DNA from: Paenibacillus sinopodophylli
Lineage (GTDB): Bacteria; Bacillota; Bacilli; Paenibacillales; Paenibacillaceae
Reading direction: 5' to 3'
NCBI RefSeq assembly: GCF_005930355.1
Contig: NZ_VDBO01000004.1
Coordinates: 103,923 to 167,922, forward strand
DNA: 64,000 nucleotides
In this document: piece by piece, positions 18,126 through 27,151 of the stretch
How the letters are laid out: every line of letters begins with the position of its first letter
How positions within the stretch are numbered: the first letter of the stretch is position 1
Program-made: the position numbers and the translations under genes
The notes under the pieces: generated by a model
Database searches by the model: none
Told to the model about the DNA's origin: nothing
What the model saw: the letters and a program-made list of their open reading frames with translations, nothing else

Positions 18126-18344
18126 TTATCCTTTTTTTGCGAAGGATAGCCCTTTCTCTTGGAGAACTTCATTAAGAATTCTAATGGCCTTGGGCCCTAG
18201 ACCATGCAGCTTCAATAGGTCTGCTTCCGTCACTTCTGTCAATTGTTCCAGTCTATACAAGCCTGCATGGGATAGAGCACGTATAGCAGGTTGACTGATT
18301 TTAGGAAAATCACTTTCTGGTGCTGGATTGTTGGTATCGTTCAT
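18126..18344 (-). CDS. Small helix-hairpin-helix DNA-binding protein
   Basis: A 72-residue protein dominated by a helix-hairpin-helix module: 'ISQPAIRALSHAGLYRLEQL' followed by 'LLKLHGLGPKAIRILNEVL', the fold also found in the RNA polymerase alpha C-terminal domain. Three consecutive ATG codons occur; the third (18344) is chosen because GAGGAG is then seven bases upstream. It is 22 bases upstream of the DUF1801 gene and likely co-transcribed with it. It presumably binds DNA non-specifically; no target is known. Confidence 0.8.
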   Translation of the reverse strand: MNDTNNPAPESDFPKISQPAIRALSHAGLYRLEQLTEVTEADLLKLHGLGPKAIRILNEVLQEKGLSFAKKG

Positions 18345-18575
18345 CATCATTCTCCTCTATAAGGTTCAATAGACTTTCTCCATCCTGCTCTTCCTGCAAT
18401 TATACTACATCGACACTCAGCACGTTAATGAGAAAGAACCATCCAGATGAATGGCTGCTGCTATTAGAAAGGCTCCACGACTAACGAATAGCTCCATTCT
18501 GCAGCTTTCATTACATACTACCGCTAAGATGGTGGATGAAATCGAAAGTATTCAGCTCCTTCTATTTGTCAGCAT

Positions 18576-20270
18576 TTATTGCCGCTCAGCTTTCCAAGCG
18601 TTGACCTCTTGCGTAATCAGCTCGCCCCCCAGACTATTCCAATTCGATACAAATTTATCGAAATCATCTCCGCTCGCTTTTCCCATAATCATTTTGGTGA
18701 ATACTTCAAGCTCCAGCTTATCAAGGGAGGACTTCTTTGCGACCATCGTCGGTGTAGGCGCTCCGTAGAACTCCGAATTCAATTGATTCGGCAGATTGTC
18801 CTTCTTAATGATCTCAAACGCGTCGAATTGGCGTTTGTTGCCGAAACCTTTTACAATTTCACCATCATTAAACGCTCTAATTGCATCATAAGCTCCGAAC
18901 TGCTCCGAGGTCAGCTTCGACGTATCGCCCGAAGCGAACGCCTGATTGACAGCATTCAAATTATCAGGAATATCCTTCGTCATCGGCCAAGATTGAACGA
19001 GTGGATACTTAAAGTAGCTAATCGCCGGTGTAACGCTCATATTCGTTCCGAATTTGGCGTTGTCAGACGTTTCTCCCCACATCTTCTCTTGAAACTCGTT
19101 GAGAAGCTTCACGATTGCTTCCGGATGCTCGAACCCTTTCCTCACAACGGTGTAAGATGCCACCAATGGATTCACCATTTGAACGACAGGCCGCATGCCA
19201 TCTACGGATACGAGCGAATATGGCTTCAAGTTAACCAAACCCTTATTTTTGCTTACATCAACTGGCCAGTAGCCGTTCCAGTTCCCACCGTACCACATGC
19301 CAACTTTGTTACCAATAATATCCTCGCCAAGCTTACCGCCGTCTTTCACAATCCACTCTCGATCAAGCAAGCCCTTCTTGTACATGTCTTGAAGCTTGAG
19401 CAAGGCATCCTTTACACCTTTCTGAATTCCACCATAGACGATTCGACCATCATCGTCCTTTACCCACATGCCCGGATGGACATTGAACCCTGAGAACCAA
19501 CCGCCAAGATCCGCTACGCCGCCTGGGGTAATGCTCGGCCCCCGGGCAAGACCAAGACCATGTGTATCCTTCCTATTGTTTCCATCTGGATCTTTATTGA
19601 CGAAAGCGTCTGCGATTGCTTCAAGATCGGCAATCGTTTTCGGCTCAGGGAGCCCGACTTTCGCCAGCCAATCCGCTCTAATCCATAACACGTCATTAGC
19701 TGTTATCGTGCCTGTAAGGTTCGGAATCGCGAGCAGCTTCTTGTCGAAAGTAGCAGCACATAATCCAATGCCACCGTCTTGATTCATAAGCTTCTGCGTG
19801 AGTGGAGTCGCATAGCTGCTGAATGCTTCCGTCAAATCCGCCAATTGATCGGCTTCTGCCAATTGCTGAAGCTGGGCTGGATCAACCTGGAACATATCCG
19901 GCAGTATATCGCCTGAGCCGATAATCACGTTCAGCTTATTCGTATAATCCTCAAGCTTGGCTGCAGTCCAGTCCAGCTCTACTTTAATACCAAGCGTATC
20001 GGCAAAATGCTTGGACCACACGTTGCTGTTAATGTCATCTCCTGCATCGTAGACCCAAGTTGCGTCGGCTAGCTGAGCTGCTTTGATCTGTATCGGTGGA
20101 TCATATTTCACAACCTCACCTTCCTCGGACCGGCTTTCAGTGGCAGCCGAGTTCGTTGCCTTTGAGAGGTTCTCTTGATGATCTGGGATTGAACACGCGG
20201 AAAACGTCATTACTGTGGATAGGATAACAGCAAGACCAATCATGCCGAATTTATTTTTGTTCCAAATCAT
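18576..20270 (-). CDS. Orphan extracellular sugar-binding lipoprotein (family 1, LplA-like)
   Basis: This 564-residue solute-binding protein begins with a lipoprotein signal ending in 'TFSAC', so it is tethered to the outer face of the membrane. The body ('DILPDMFQVDPAQLQQLAE', 'WMVKDDDGRIVYGG'-type region) is of the large LplA type typical of CUT1 importers for oligosaccharides. It lies 110 bases downstream of the YesN-type regulator, in the same direction, but no permease or ATPase genes accompany it. It may serve a permease pair encoded elsewhere or act as a sugar sensor feeding the adjacent histidine kinase (inference). Confidence 0.87.
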   Translation of the reverse strand: MIWNKNKFGMIGLAVILSTVMTFSACSIPDHQENLSKATNSAATESRSEEGEVVKYDPPIQIKAAQLADATWVYDAGDDINSNVWSKHFADTLGIKVELDWTAAKLEDYTNKLNVIIGSGDILPDMFQVDPAQLQQLAEADQLADLTEAFSSYATPLTQKLMNQDGGIGLCAATFDKKLLAIPNLTGTITANDVLWIRADWLAKVGLPEPKTIADLEAIADAFVNKDPDGNNRKDTHGLGLARGPSITPGGVADLGGWFSGFNVHPGMWVKDDDGRIVYGGIQKGVKDALLKLQDMYKKGLLDREWIVKDGGKLGEDIIGNKVGMWYGGNWNGYWPVDVSKNKGLVNLKPYSLVSVDGMRPVVQMVNPLVASYTVVRKGFEHPEAIVKLLNEFQEKMWGETSDNAKFGTNMSVTPAISYFKYPLVQSWPMTKDIPDNLNAVNQAFASGDTSKLTSEQFGAYDAIRAFNDGEIVKGFGNKRQFDAFEIIKKDNLPNQLNSEFYGAPTPTMVAKKSSLDKLELEVFTKMIMGKASGDDFDKFVSNWNSLGGELITQEVNAWKAERQ

Positions 20271-20380
20271 TTTCTATTCCCCCCCGGCTCGTTTGAAGAA
20301 GATGCCTCTTACTTGAAAAGAATTATAGCTTCACTATATTCATAGTCTCTCGTGCACGAATGGTATTTAAACTATGTTAT

Positions 20381-22039
20381 TTATAGTTTAGGCAGCTCAC
20401 GGAAATCGTTAGGAGTAAGCCCTACTGTTTTTTTGAAAAACCGATAGAAATAGCCTTCCGACAAAAAACCGACCGCTTTGGAAATGTCTTGGATTCTCAG
20501 TTCACTATTACGAAGCAGCTGCTTCGCCTTGTCTAAGCGAGTATTGGTGATGTAGTCCTGAAGACTAACCTTTGTCATTTGTTTATACAGCCGGGAGAGA
20601 TAATAGGGATGATGTCCGAACACGGAGCCTATTCTAGTCATAGACAAGTCGCCATCGAGGTGCTCGACAACATACGTTTGGATTTTTTCGACAATGTCGT
20701 TCACTTGATCTTCTCGCTTACTTGACTTTGATGCGAACAAGACATCCGCCAGTTGGTTGAAATAATCACGATATTCCTTCCAGCCGCGTCTCACATCCAT
20801 ACGAAACAATATATCCATATTCAGCGTCTTAACGGTCTCTTGGTATAGCCCCCATCGATTGATCGCGGATAGAAACACGCCGCCTAATGATAGAGCAATT
20901 TCCATTTTTGTCGAATCCAGCTCTGGCTTGCTACTGTCTGGAAGCCTAAGCACCTCAGCCAAAAGCGTATAGAATTCGTTCCTTTCGCCATTCTCCAAAT
21001 AGTTTTGCAGCTTATGAACAAGGTAGGAGATCGAATGCTTGATTGCAGCACTGTTCTCACTTTTATTCACAGCTACTAAGGAGTGAGCTTCCAGCATGAT
21101 GACCTCTTGGTAAGTGCCCAGTCCCACATTGAGCAATAGCTTTAACGCTTCGAACTGCTCCTGCGTATGACTCCAGCCAACCAAAGAACCACCTACGGCA
21201 AAAGACAACGTAATCTTAAGCAAATTTCGGCATGTTAATTGAATATCTTCAATGGAGTGCTGAACGAAGAGCAAAGAACGCCTTTCTAGTTCTGCTCGTT
21301 CTCCTGCATCGAGCGTTGGCTTAGGCTGTATAAACCATACCATTCGTGAGGACTCGTATGAGCAGGAATAATGCTGCACGAATGTGTTCAAATATTCGTC
21401 AGCGATATTCTGAATAGAATACAACAATAACGTCCTGTCCGAAGGAGCAGATATACCTCGCCAGTCGTCAACTCTCGCGATGACTAACAGCACTTTTGCC
21501 TCACTGTCCAGCTTGATCTGAAGCTGGTTAAATTGTTTTGTGCGGGTATTCAACGATGAAGGGTCTCCAAGCAGTATTTCGCACAGCAATTCTTTGCGCA
21601 TAAGCGGCAGCGATGCGATAAGCTGCTGTCGCGATTCGGCGAAAAGCTGCTCGAACCTAGACGATTCCAGTTGCTGTGCAAGAACCTCCGCAACTGATCT
21701 CGCTATAACTTCATAGCCCTCCGTCTTCAGAATATAATTGCTTGCTCCCCCTCGAACAGCCTGCTGTACGAATTCAAAATCATCATATCCGGATAAAAAT
21801 ATGATTTTGCATCTAGGCCATCTGAGCCCAACTTCAGATTGAAGCTCAAGTCCGCTCATACTCGGCATGCGAATGTCTGACAGGATCACATCGATTTTGG
21901 TTCGTTCCAACAGCTGGATCGCTTCTTTGCCTGAATTGACGCCATACACCTCCAGCCCATCCATTTTTAAATCCGTGAAATATACGACAAGCCCGTCCAC
22001 AATGACCTTTTCGTTATCGACGATCAACAATTTTGCCAT
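20381..22039 (-). CDS. YesN-type response regulator with AraC DNA-binding domain
   Basis: This 552-residue regulator has an N-terminal receiver domain ('LLIVDNEKVIVDGL', phospho-acceptor Asp near residue 55 in 'VILSDIRMPS', Lys in 'YILKTEG'), a long middle region and a C-terminal AraC-type double helix-turn-helix ('MTRIGSVFGHHPYYLSRLYKQ', 'IQDISKAVGFLSEGYFYRFF'). Its ATG lies within the end of the kinase gene (26-base overlap), so the pair is translationally coupled. It most likely activates carbohydrate-uptake genes such as the adjacent binding protein (inference from family and context). Confidence 0.92.
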   Translation of the reverse strand: MAKLLIVDNEKVIVDGLVVYFTDLKMDGLEVYGVNSGKEAIQLLERTKIDVILSDIRMPSMSGLELQSEVGLRWPRCKIIFLSGYDDFEFVQQAVRGGASNYILKTEGYEVIARSVAEVLAQQLESSRFEQLFAESRQQLIASLPLMRKELLCEILLGDPSSLNTRTKQFNQLQIKLDSEAKVLLVIARVDDWRGISAPSDRTLLLYSIQNIADEYLNTFVQHYSCSYESSRMVWFIQPKPTLDAGERAELERRSLLFVQHSIEDIQLTCRNLLKITLSFAVGGSLVGWSHTQEQFEALKLLLNVGLGTYQEVIMLEAHSLVAVNKSENSAAIKHSISYLVHKLQNYLENGERNEFYTLLAEVLRLPDSSKPELDSTKMEIALSLGGVFLSAINRWGLYQETVKTLNMDILFRMDVRRGWKEYRDYFNQLADVLFASKSSKREDQVNDIVEKIQTYVVEHLDGDLSMTRIGSVFGHHPYYLSRLYKQMTKVSLQDYITNTRLDKAKQLLRNSELRIQDISKAVGFLSEGYFYRFFKKTVGLTPNDFRELPKL

Positions 22040-23807
22040 ATTGCCCTCCCTCTTGCTCGAGTGGAATTCGTATGTTTACACGCAATCCGCCTAGCTGCCC
22101 AATAGCAAGAATCAGTCCATACTGATTTCCATACCTTAGCTGAAGCCTGCGATGCACGTTGAATATGCCTGTTGTCTCAATCGATTTATCCCCCGGATTC
22201 ATCTTCGCAATGAGTTGCTGTAAGGCTTGATCTGACAACTTCCTCCCGTTATCCTCTACGCTGATTTCAAGTACGCCATTGTCCGTTGTCATCTCAATGA
22301 CCAGAACGCCTGGGCCGTCTAGTTCCTCAAGTCCATGCATATAGGCATTTTCTACGAGCGGTTGAAGAATCAATCGGGGCACTCTCGTATGCTCGCACCC
22401 TTCTGGAATTGACGCCCAATGAATCGCAATATCGGGAAACCTGACCGACTGAATGCCCGCATATGCCTGCGTTTGCATCATTTCCTTATCTAAGGCCACT
22501 TCATCTTCACCGTTGCGCGTCATATTTCGGAAGTAATTGCCCATATGCATAACCAATCTCTCCGCGTTGTGCATATCCTCCTGTTTAATCAGAGAAAGCA
22601 ATACGAATAAGCTGTTATATAAGAAATGAGGATTAATTTGCGACTGCAATTGCTTCAGCTCCGAGCGCTGCGAACGTGTTTGCTGCTCGGATACTTCTTC
22701 AATAAGCGTATGAATCCTGCTTACCATCGTGTTGAATTGAAGATACACGTCTTTGAATTCGTCGTTAAAAAGGTGCTGCAGCTTCAGGCTTAAATTTCCA
22801 TTTCCAACCTGATACAAGGAGTTGACCAGACGCCGCATAGGCTTATGAATAAGAAGAAATATTCCATAGGAGAACACAAATACAAAGATTAGCGAAGCAA
22901 GCACGATGAACCAATACCATGTTTGATATCGGTTCAACACCCCCATTGCTTCGACCTCCGGGACATAATGGACAAGTGTTAGCCCCAGCTTCTCGGAACG
23001 CTCGTAATAAAGCAGATACATTTCATTCTCGATTTCCATTCGTTTGTTTTCAGTGAGCGTGAGCCCTTCTTCGACTGATTGCTCAAAAACATACGAACGG
23101 ATAGCTGACAGGACTGCCGAATCATTCTTATCACTCACATACCAGTCATCTCCTTTATTTAACAGAATTGATCCTGCATTCTGTTTGTTCGACATCTGCG
23201 CAAGCGATTCTCGAAGCAGTGGTATAGACAGCTCAACCTCCATCGTGAACAAAATTTCCTGTCCCGTTAAGGGATAGACCATGCCCAATATGAGACGGTT
23301 GTTCAAGTATGTAAACGGCGATCCGGATTTAGCATTGTCAATAATGGCATCGATCTCTTCCTGTGGGATCGTATCGCTGAACGAGGTCGTCCAGATCGTT
23401 CGCCCAAGTCTCGGGAAATAGATTCTTATATCCTTGATGTAAGGACTGGAGCTTTTTAGAATAGACAGCTTGTTCTCAATTCGCAGAATCGTCAACCCGC
23501 GCTCATAGTCATCCATTGATTCCGGAATAACACCTGCTTTGCTGAAATCATCGTCGCTGCTGATGTATTCTCTCTCTAATCGCAAAATCCGATTGATCTC
23601 CGTTTCGAGTGAGCTCAAATAGAAATGAACGTTGGATGCGCTGGATTGCAAAATTTCTTGCCGCACGGTGTTCATGCCTGACTGGTTCATCATGAGGCTT
23701 AACAAAGAAATAGGGATGATTACTACCAGGAAAGAAATCATAATTTTCGGCAATATAGTTAGTCGAAGTCCAAGTAGATGTAATATAATATTTCTTAGCA
23801 TCTTCAT
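22014..23807 (-). CDS. YesM-type sensor histidine kinase
   Basis: This 597-residue membrane kinase has two membrane segments flanking an extracellular sensor region of about 260 residues, then HAMP ('PMRRLVNSLYQVGNGNL'), a HisKA_7TM/YesM-type dimerisation helix with His near residue 394 ('LQSQINPHFLYNSLFV') and an ATPase domain ('LILQPLVENAYMHGLEEL', 'ISVEDNGRKL'). It overlaps the YesN-type regulator by 26 bases. Such pairs sense carbohydrates, often through a binding lipoprotein; the orphan one downstream is the natural candidate (inference). Confidence 0.92.
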   Translation of the reverse strand: MKMLRNIILHLLGLRLTILPKIMISFLVVIIPISLLSLMMNQSGMNTVRQEILQSSASNVHFYLSSLETEINRILRLEREYISSDDDFSKAGVIPESMDDYERGLTILRIENKLSILKSSSPYIKDIRIYFPRLGRTIWTTSFSDTIPQEEIDAIIDNAKSGSPFTYLNNRLILGMVYPLTGQEILFTMEVELSIPLLRESLAQMSNKQNAGSILLNKGDDWYVSDKNDSAVLSAIRSYVFEQSVEEGLTLTENKRMEIENEMYLLYYERSEKLGLTLVHYVPEVEAMGVLNRYQTWYWFIVLASLIFVFVFSYGIFLLIHKPMRRLVNSLYQVGNGNLSLKLQHLFNDEFKDVYLQFNTMVSRIHTLIEEVSEQQTRSQRSELKQLQSQINPHFLYNSLFVLLSLIKQEDMHNAERLVMHMGNYFRNMTRNGEDEVALDKEMMQTQAYAGIQSVRFPDIAIHWASIPEGCEHTRVPRLILQPLVENAYMHGLEELDGPGVLVIEMTTDNGVLEISVEDNGRKLSDQALQQLIAKMNPGDKSIETTGIFNVHRRLQLRYGNQYGLILAIGQLGGLRVNIRIPLEQEGGQYGKIVDRR

Positions 23808-23862
23808 ACAGCCATTCCCCTGTTCCTATGCCGTTGTCTACTTTTACCATGCATTTTAACAT

Positions 23863-24119
23863 ATAAAGCGATTACATTATTCTGTTATCTGCATGAAATA
23901 GAATGTATCGCGTCTTTCACACATTATGAGATTCACCTTGATAAATTGGTTAATCAGCATCCGACGAATCTCCTCAATGAGCTGCTGATCTAATAGCCTC
24001 TATACCTAAAAAAACACTATCGACTGATAGTGTTTTCTCAGTTTAAATTTAAAAAATCATCTTTCGTTTATAACAGGCGCATAATCAGCACAGTAGGCTT
24101 TAGCTTAATGCAATACGCG
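23863..24119. other. Gap between the kinase and the GH85 gene
   Basis: The roughly 310 bases between the two minus-strand genes contain the GH85 terminator (24008-24036) and the promoter region of the kinase operon. A weak CcpA-like match (23863-23876, several mismatches) is present. No further gene is seen. Confidence 0.4.
24005..24036 (-). terminator. Rho-independent terminator of the GH85 gene
   Basis: A perfect 11-base stem AAAACACTATC with a GACT loop (24011-24036) is followed on the minus strand by a run of seven T. It lies 84 bases past the GH85 stop. Confidence 0.88.
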
Positions 24120-26906
24120 CTATTGTCCACGTAAATATACCCGCGTCGATAAATTACCCGCGTAGTCTTCCATGACTACGTATACGTTCTGAGCTGTGGA
24201 AGTGAAGCTCAAGCTCGCCTTAGTCGTACGTCCACGAATAATTTTCGCTTGGTTGCCGGAGCTGTACGTGGTCGCGAACGACTTGGCTACACCATTCTCG
24301 TAGAAATACATATACCGCCAATCCCTCGTATTCGGCATCGGCAAGGTTAGTGTATTGCCGCTCCACGACCATGCCCCAGCATACGGCTGGGAGACCGTAT
24401 CTATGAAGTTGCCGCTCTTCGATACCGGCAGGCTGCTTCCTTGCGTTACTGTGACGAGATAATCATCACCATTAACGGGCATTCCGGTAAAGGTTGCTGA
24501 CGTAGCGCTTGATGCGACCTGTGTCTGCGCAGTTATAGGCGAGGCGGTGGTAATCCAGTTCAATGATTTGATGCTAACTGCTGTCGTCCCCGATGCAGAT
24601 GAAGGATTCGTCCACGAAACGACAACTTGACCGGCAGCGCTGGATGTAACGTTAATATTCGAGACGCTCGTTTCCAGATTGAAAGTCAGAGTAGATGCAA
24701 AGCCTTCCAATCCGTCTGCACCTACCGGAACTACCTTGAGCGTCCCTGAGCGAGCTGGCAATTTCTTAATATAAAACGAATCGTCATATTTACCGCCTAC
24801 GAAAATATCATTCACGTAAACATTGTACTGCTTCACTTGCGCATAATTGGTATTCAAATTCCACTTTACATACATTTCATCCGAGTTCGTATGAGCTTGA
24901 TCAATAATCAGTCCTGTCGGCGCAGCTGGCTTGACCGCCGTACCGTCATAAATCCGAAGCTGACCAATGTTCATTTGATAATTGTTAATCGTACTCGAAC
25001 CATTGTTGAATACAAGGCCGAAAGCGGCAATTGACTTCCCAGCATAGGCGCTCAGGTTCAGCTCCTGCGTAACCCAGCCGCTCGTCTGCGTTCCAGCGCT
25101 CGGAACCTGTACCTTGACGACGGTACTCGGATTATCGGAGAAAACGAGACCAACAGACATCGTCGATAGATCAGTTGCCGAGGTTTTCTTGTAGGTGACA
25201 GAAACCTTCGAGTTTGAATTAACGCTCAAATTGGACTTATACAGCCGAAGGAAATTCTCAGCATTCAAATTCCCGTTGACTACGAGCGAGCTTCCGCCGT
25301 TATACCCGCCTACCTGCTGGTAGTCGAATCGGCTGGTCGTCGCAATGTTATACTCAGAGCCATAATCATAATCGACGGTCAGGCGATTGCCCGTCGTATC
25401 CTGCCACCATTGCCAAGTGACCGGAATATCCTGCAGACTCATGTTTGACCATTCGTCGGCATTCGAAGCTGCACCGTTCACATAATAATTCAACCCGTGA
25501 CCCGTATTGAAGTTGGTGTAAAACTGCGTTCCGTTAATGACTGAACGCTCTGCGATAACGGACGAAACGCCTGGCCAATAACGATTGTCCGCATAAACAT
25601 CGCTGACCGTGTTCGTTGTTGACTTGGTCGTGTTCTTCGGATTAATATTAGGACCCGACCACCATAATTGATCACGGACTGTCGTCATCCATTGATAGTC
25701 GTTCTCCGAGCGGCGGTTGCTTGGATACGCTAAACCCATATCTTCATCCAGACCTGCATGTACGAAATCCGCACCTAATGTTGCGAGACTAGCGTTCAGC
25801 GCTCCGCTAGTCAGCTTGCTGCTTAACTGCGAACCATTAGTGGAATTGAAGCGGTTTCCTCCGGCTTCAATTCCGGCATACCCCACATTGAAAATATTGT
25901 AATTAGTACCGTACGTGCTATTGAGCGTGTTCAAATAATTAATCGAGCTCGTAATTTGAGTACCTGTCATACCATAGTCGAAGAAGAATGAATTGGAAAC
26001 AGGCTGCCCCAGTGTGCGATCGTAAAGCATTGATATATTGTTTGTATTGAATGTCCTGGCATAGGTTGTCGAGCCATTGCTCGTATTCAGCGAATCATAC
26101 CATTGCAAATACAAACCGGCATTTTTAAGTACTTTCATGAATGCCATATAATTCGCGATATCTGCCGTCGCAACGTTGGGAGAAGATTCTTCCTGATTAA
26201 TGAAATAGCCGTCATAACCGAAATATTGCGCCATTTCAATCAACTTAGCTGCAACAGGGAAATTTCCGCTCGCATCCTTCACAAGCATTTGCTTATACGT
26301 CTGCTGCCCTCGATCATTATTGGAGAAAAAAATACCAGCTAACGATTGTACACCGTTCTTATGTGCAGCATCCGTGTATGTCGGATTCGGTATGTTCAGT
26401 ATGCCGAATTCGAACCACTTCTGCGTATAATCCTGCTGTGCGGTCGCATTGTAATATTCCGGAGGTGTATAGGCAGAAGCTGTACCATGCCAATACGAAT
26501 AATAATCCGCATACTGCCAGAAATTAAAATGATATTGAGCGAATTTGTTTGTGTAAGCCGCATTTTCTATGAATGCGTTTCCATAATCGCCTGCGACAGT
26601 AATCATTTTGGGATTGGAGCTTAAGCTTGGATTAGCCTGTGTAGCGGTGAATGGCGCGTTGCGCGATTGCAGCGGAACCCGTGATCTTAAGCTTGGCGCA
26701 TCTGGATCTGTTGTCGAGCTCCAGTTAGCAATTTGGCCGCTTGTGTACCCATGGACATTCGGTTGATTAATTCCCGGCGCGCTAGCCCCTGTAAACGGCC
26801 AAGTATCCCCGGCGCTTACAGTACCGGCTAGAGAAAGCGTCCCGATTAAAGAGATTGCTGTTACTAAGGCAATTTTCTTCCGTCGTGCTTGCTTTATCCA
26901 TCTCAT
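24120..26906 (-). CDS. Secreted endo-beta-N-acetylglucosaminidase, GH85
   Basis: This 928-residue exported enzyme cleaves the chitobiose core of N-glycans. It starts with a Sec signal peptide (basic start, hydrophobic core, 'AGTVSAGD' cleavage region). The GH85 barrel occupies about residues 50-500: 'AQYFGYDGYFINQEES' holds the paired catalytic Asn237 and Glu239, and 'NFNTGHG' plus 'WSNMSLQDIPVTWQWW' are also GH85 traits. A galactose-binding-like sandwich domain and fibronectin/Ig-like modules follow. No LPXTG, SLH or other anchor is visible, so it should be free in the medium. AGGAGGG precedes the ATG. It has its own terminator. Confidence 0.9.
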   Translation of the reverse strand: MRWIKQARRKKIALVTAISLIGTLSLAGTVSAGDTWPFTGASAPGINQPNVHGYTSGQIANWSSTTDPDAPSLRSRVPLQSRNAPFTATQANPSLSSNPKMITVAGDYGNAFIENAAYTNKFAQYHFNFWQYADYYSYWHGTASAYTPPEYYNATAQQDYTQKWFEFGILNIPNPTYTDAAHKNGVQSLAGIFFSNNDRGQQTYKQMLVKDASGNFPVAAKLIEMAQYFGYDGYFINQEESSPNVATADIANYMAFMKVLKNAGLYLQWYDSLNTSNGSTTYARTFNTNNISMLYDRTLGQPVSNSFFFDYGMTGTQITSSINYLNTLNSTYGTNYNIFNVGYAGIEAGGNRFNSTNGSQLSSKLTSGALNASLATLGADFVHAGLDEDMGLAYPSNRRSENDYQWMTTVRDQLWWSGPNINPKNTTKSTTNTVSDVYADNRYWPGVSSVIAERSVINGTQFYTNFNTGHGLNYYVNGAASNADEWSNMSLQDIPVTWQWWQDTTGNRLTVDYDYGSEYNIATTSRFDYQQVGGYNGGSSLVVNGNLNAENFLRLYKSNLSVNSNSKVSVTYKKTSATDLSTMSVGLVFSDNPSTVVKVQVPSAGTQTSGWVTQELNLSAYAGKSIAAFGLVFNNGSSTINNYQMNIGQLRIYDGTAVKPAAPTGLIIDQAHTNSDEMYVKWNLNTNYAQVKQYNVYVNDIFVGGKYDDSFYIKKLPARSGTLKVVPVGADGLEGFASTLTFNLETSVSNINVTSSAAGQVVVSWTNPSSASGTTAVSIKSLNWITTASPITAQTQVASSATSATFTGMPVNGDDYLVTVTQGSSLPVSKSGNFIDTVSQPYAGAWSWSGNTLTLPMPNTRDWRYMYFYENGVAKSFATTYSSGNQAKIIRGRTTKASLSFTSTAQNVYVVMEDYAGNLSTRVYLRGQ

Positions 26907-27066
26907 TATTTACCCTCCTATATGTGATTTGACTGCTCAGCTTGAATATATCATGGGCTAATCCTACTCTCTACTAGACAAATTACACTTCAACTATCCG
27001 ATTTGCATATTTTAAAACACTGATGCCTCTATTTTGATTTCAGCTTGCCTGATCCGCCGAAACAGC

Positions 27067-27097
27067 AAAAAAGCTGCCGCATGAAACATGCAGCAGC
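27067..27097 (-). terminator. Terminator of the SLH surface-protein gene
   Basis: GCTGC-C-GCATG pairs with CATGC-A-GCAGC around AAA (27073-27097), followed on the minus strand by six T. It lies 54 bases beyond the stop codon. Confidence 0.85.
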
Positions 27098-27151
27098 CTC
27101 CTTAGAAATGCAGTTCTATTCCGCTAGTTCCCAACGGTTGGCCTCGTCTAG

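Noticed and set aside
23863-23876. Possible CcpA (cre) site upstream of the YesM-type kinase
   Set aside because: About three mismatches to the consensus at conserved positions; too weak without further evidence.
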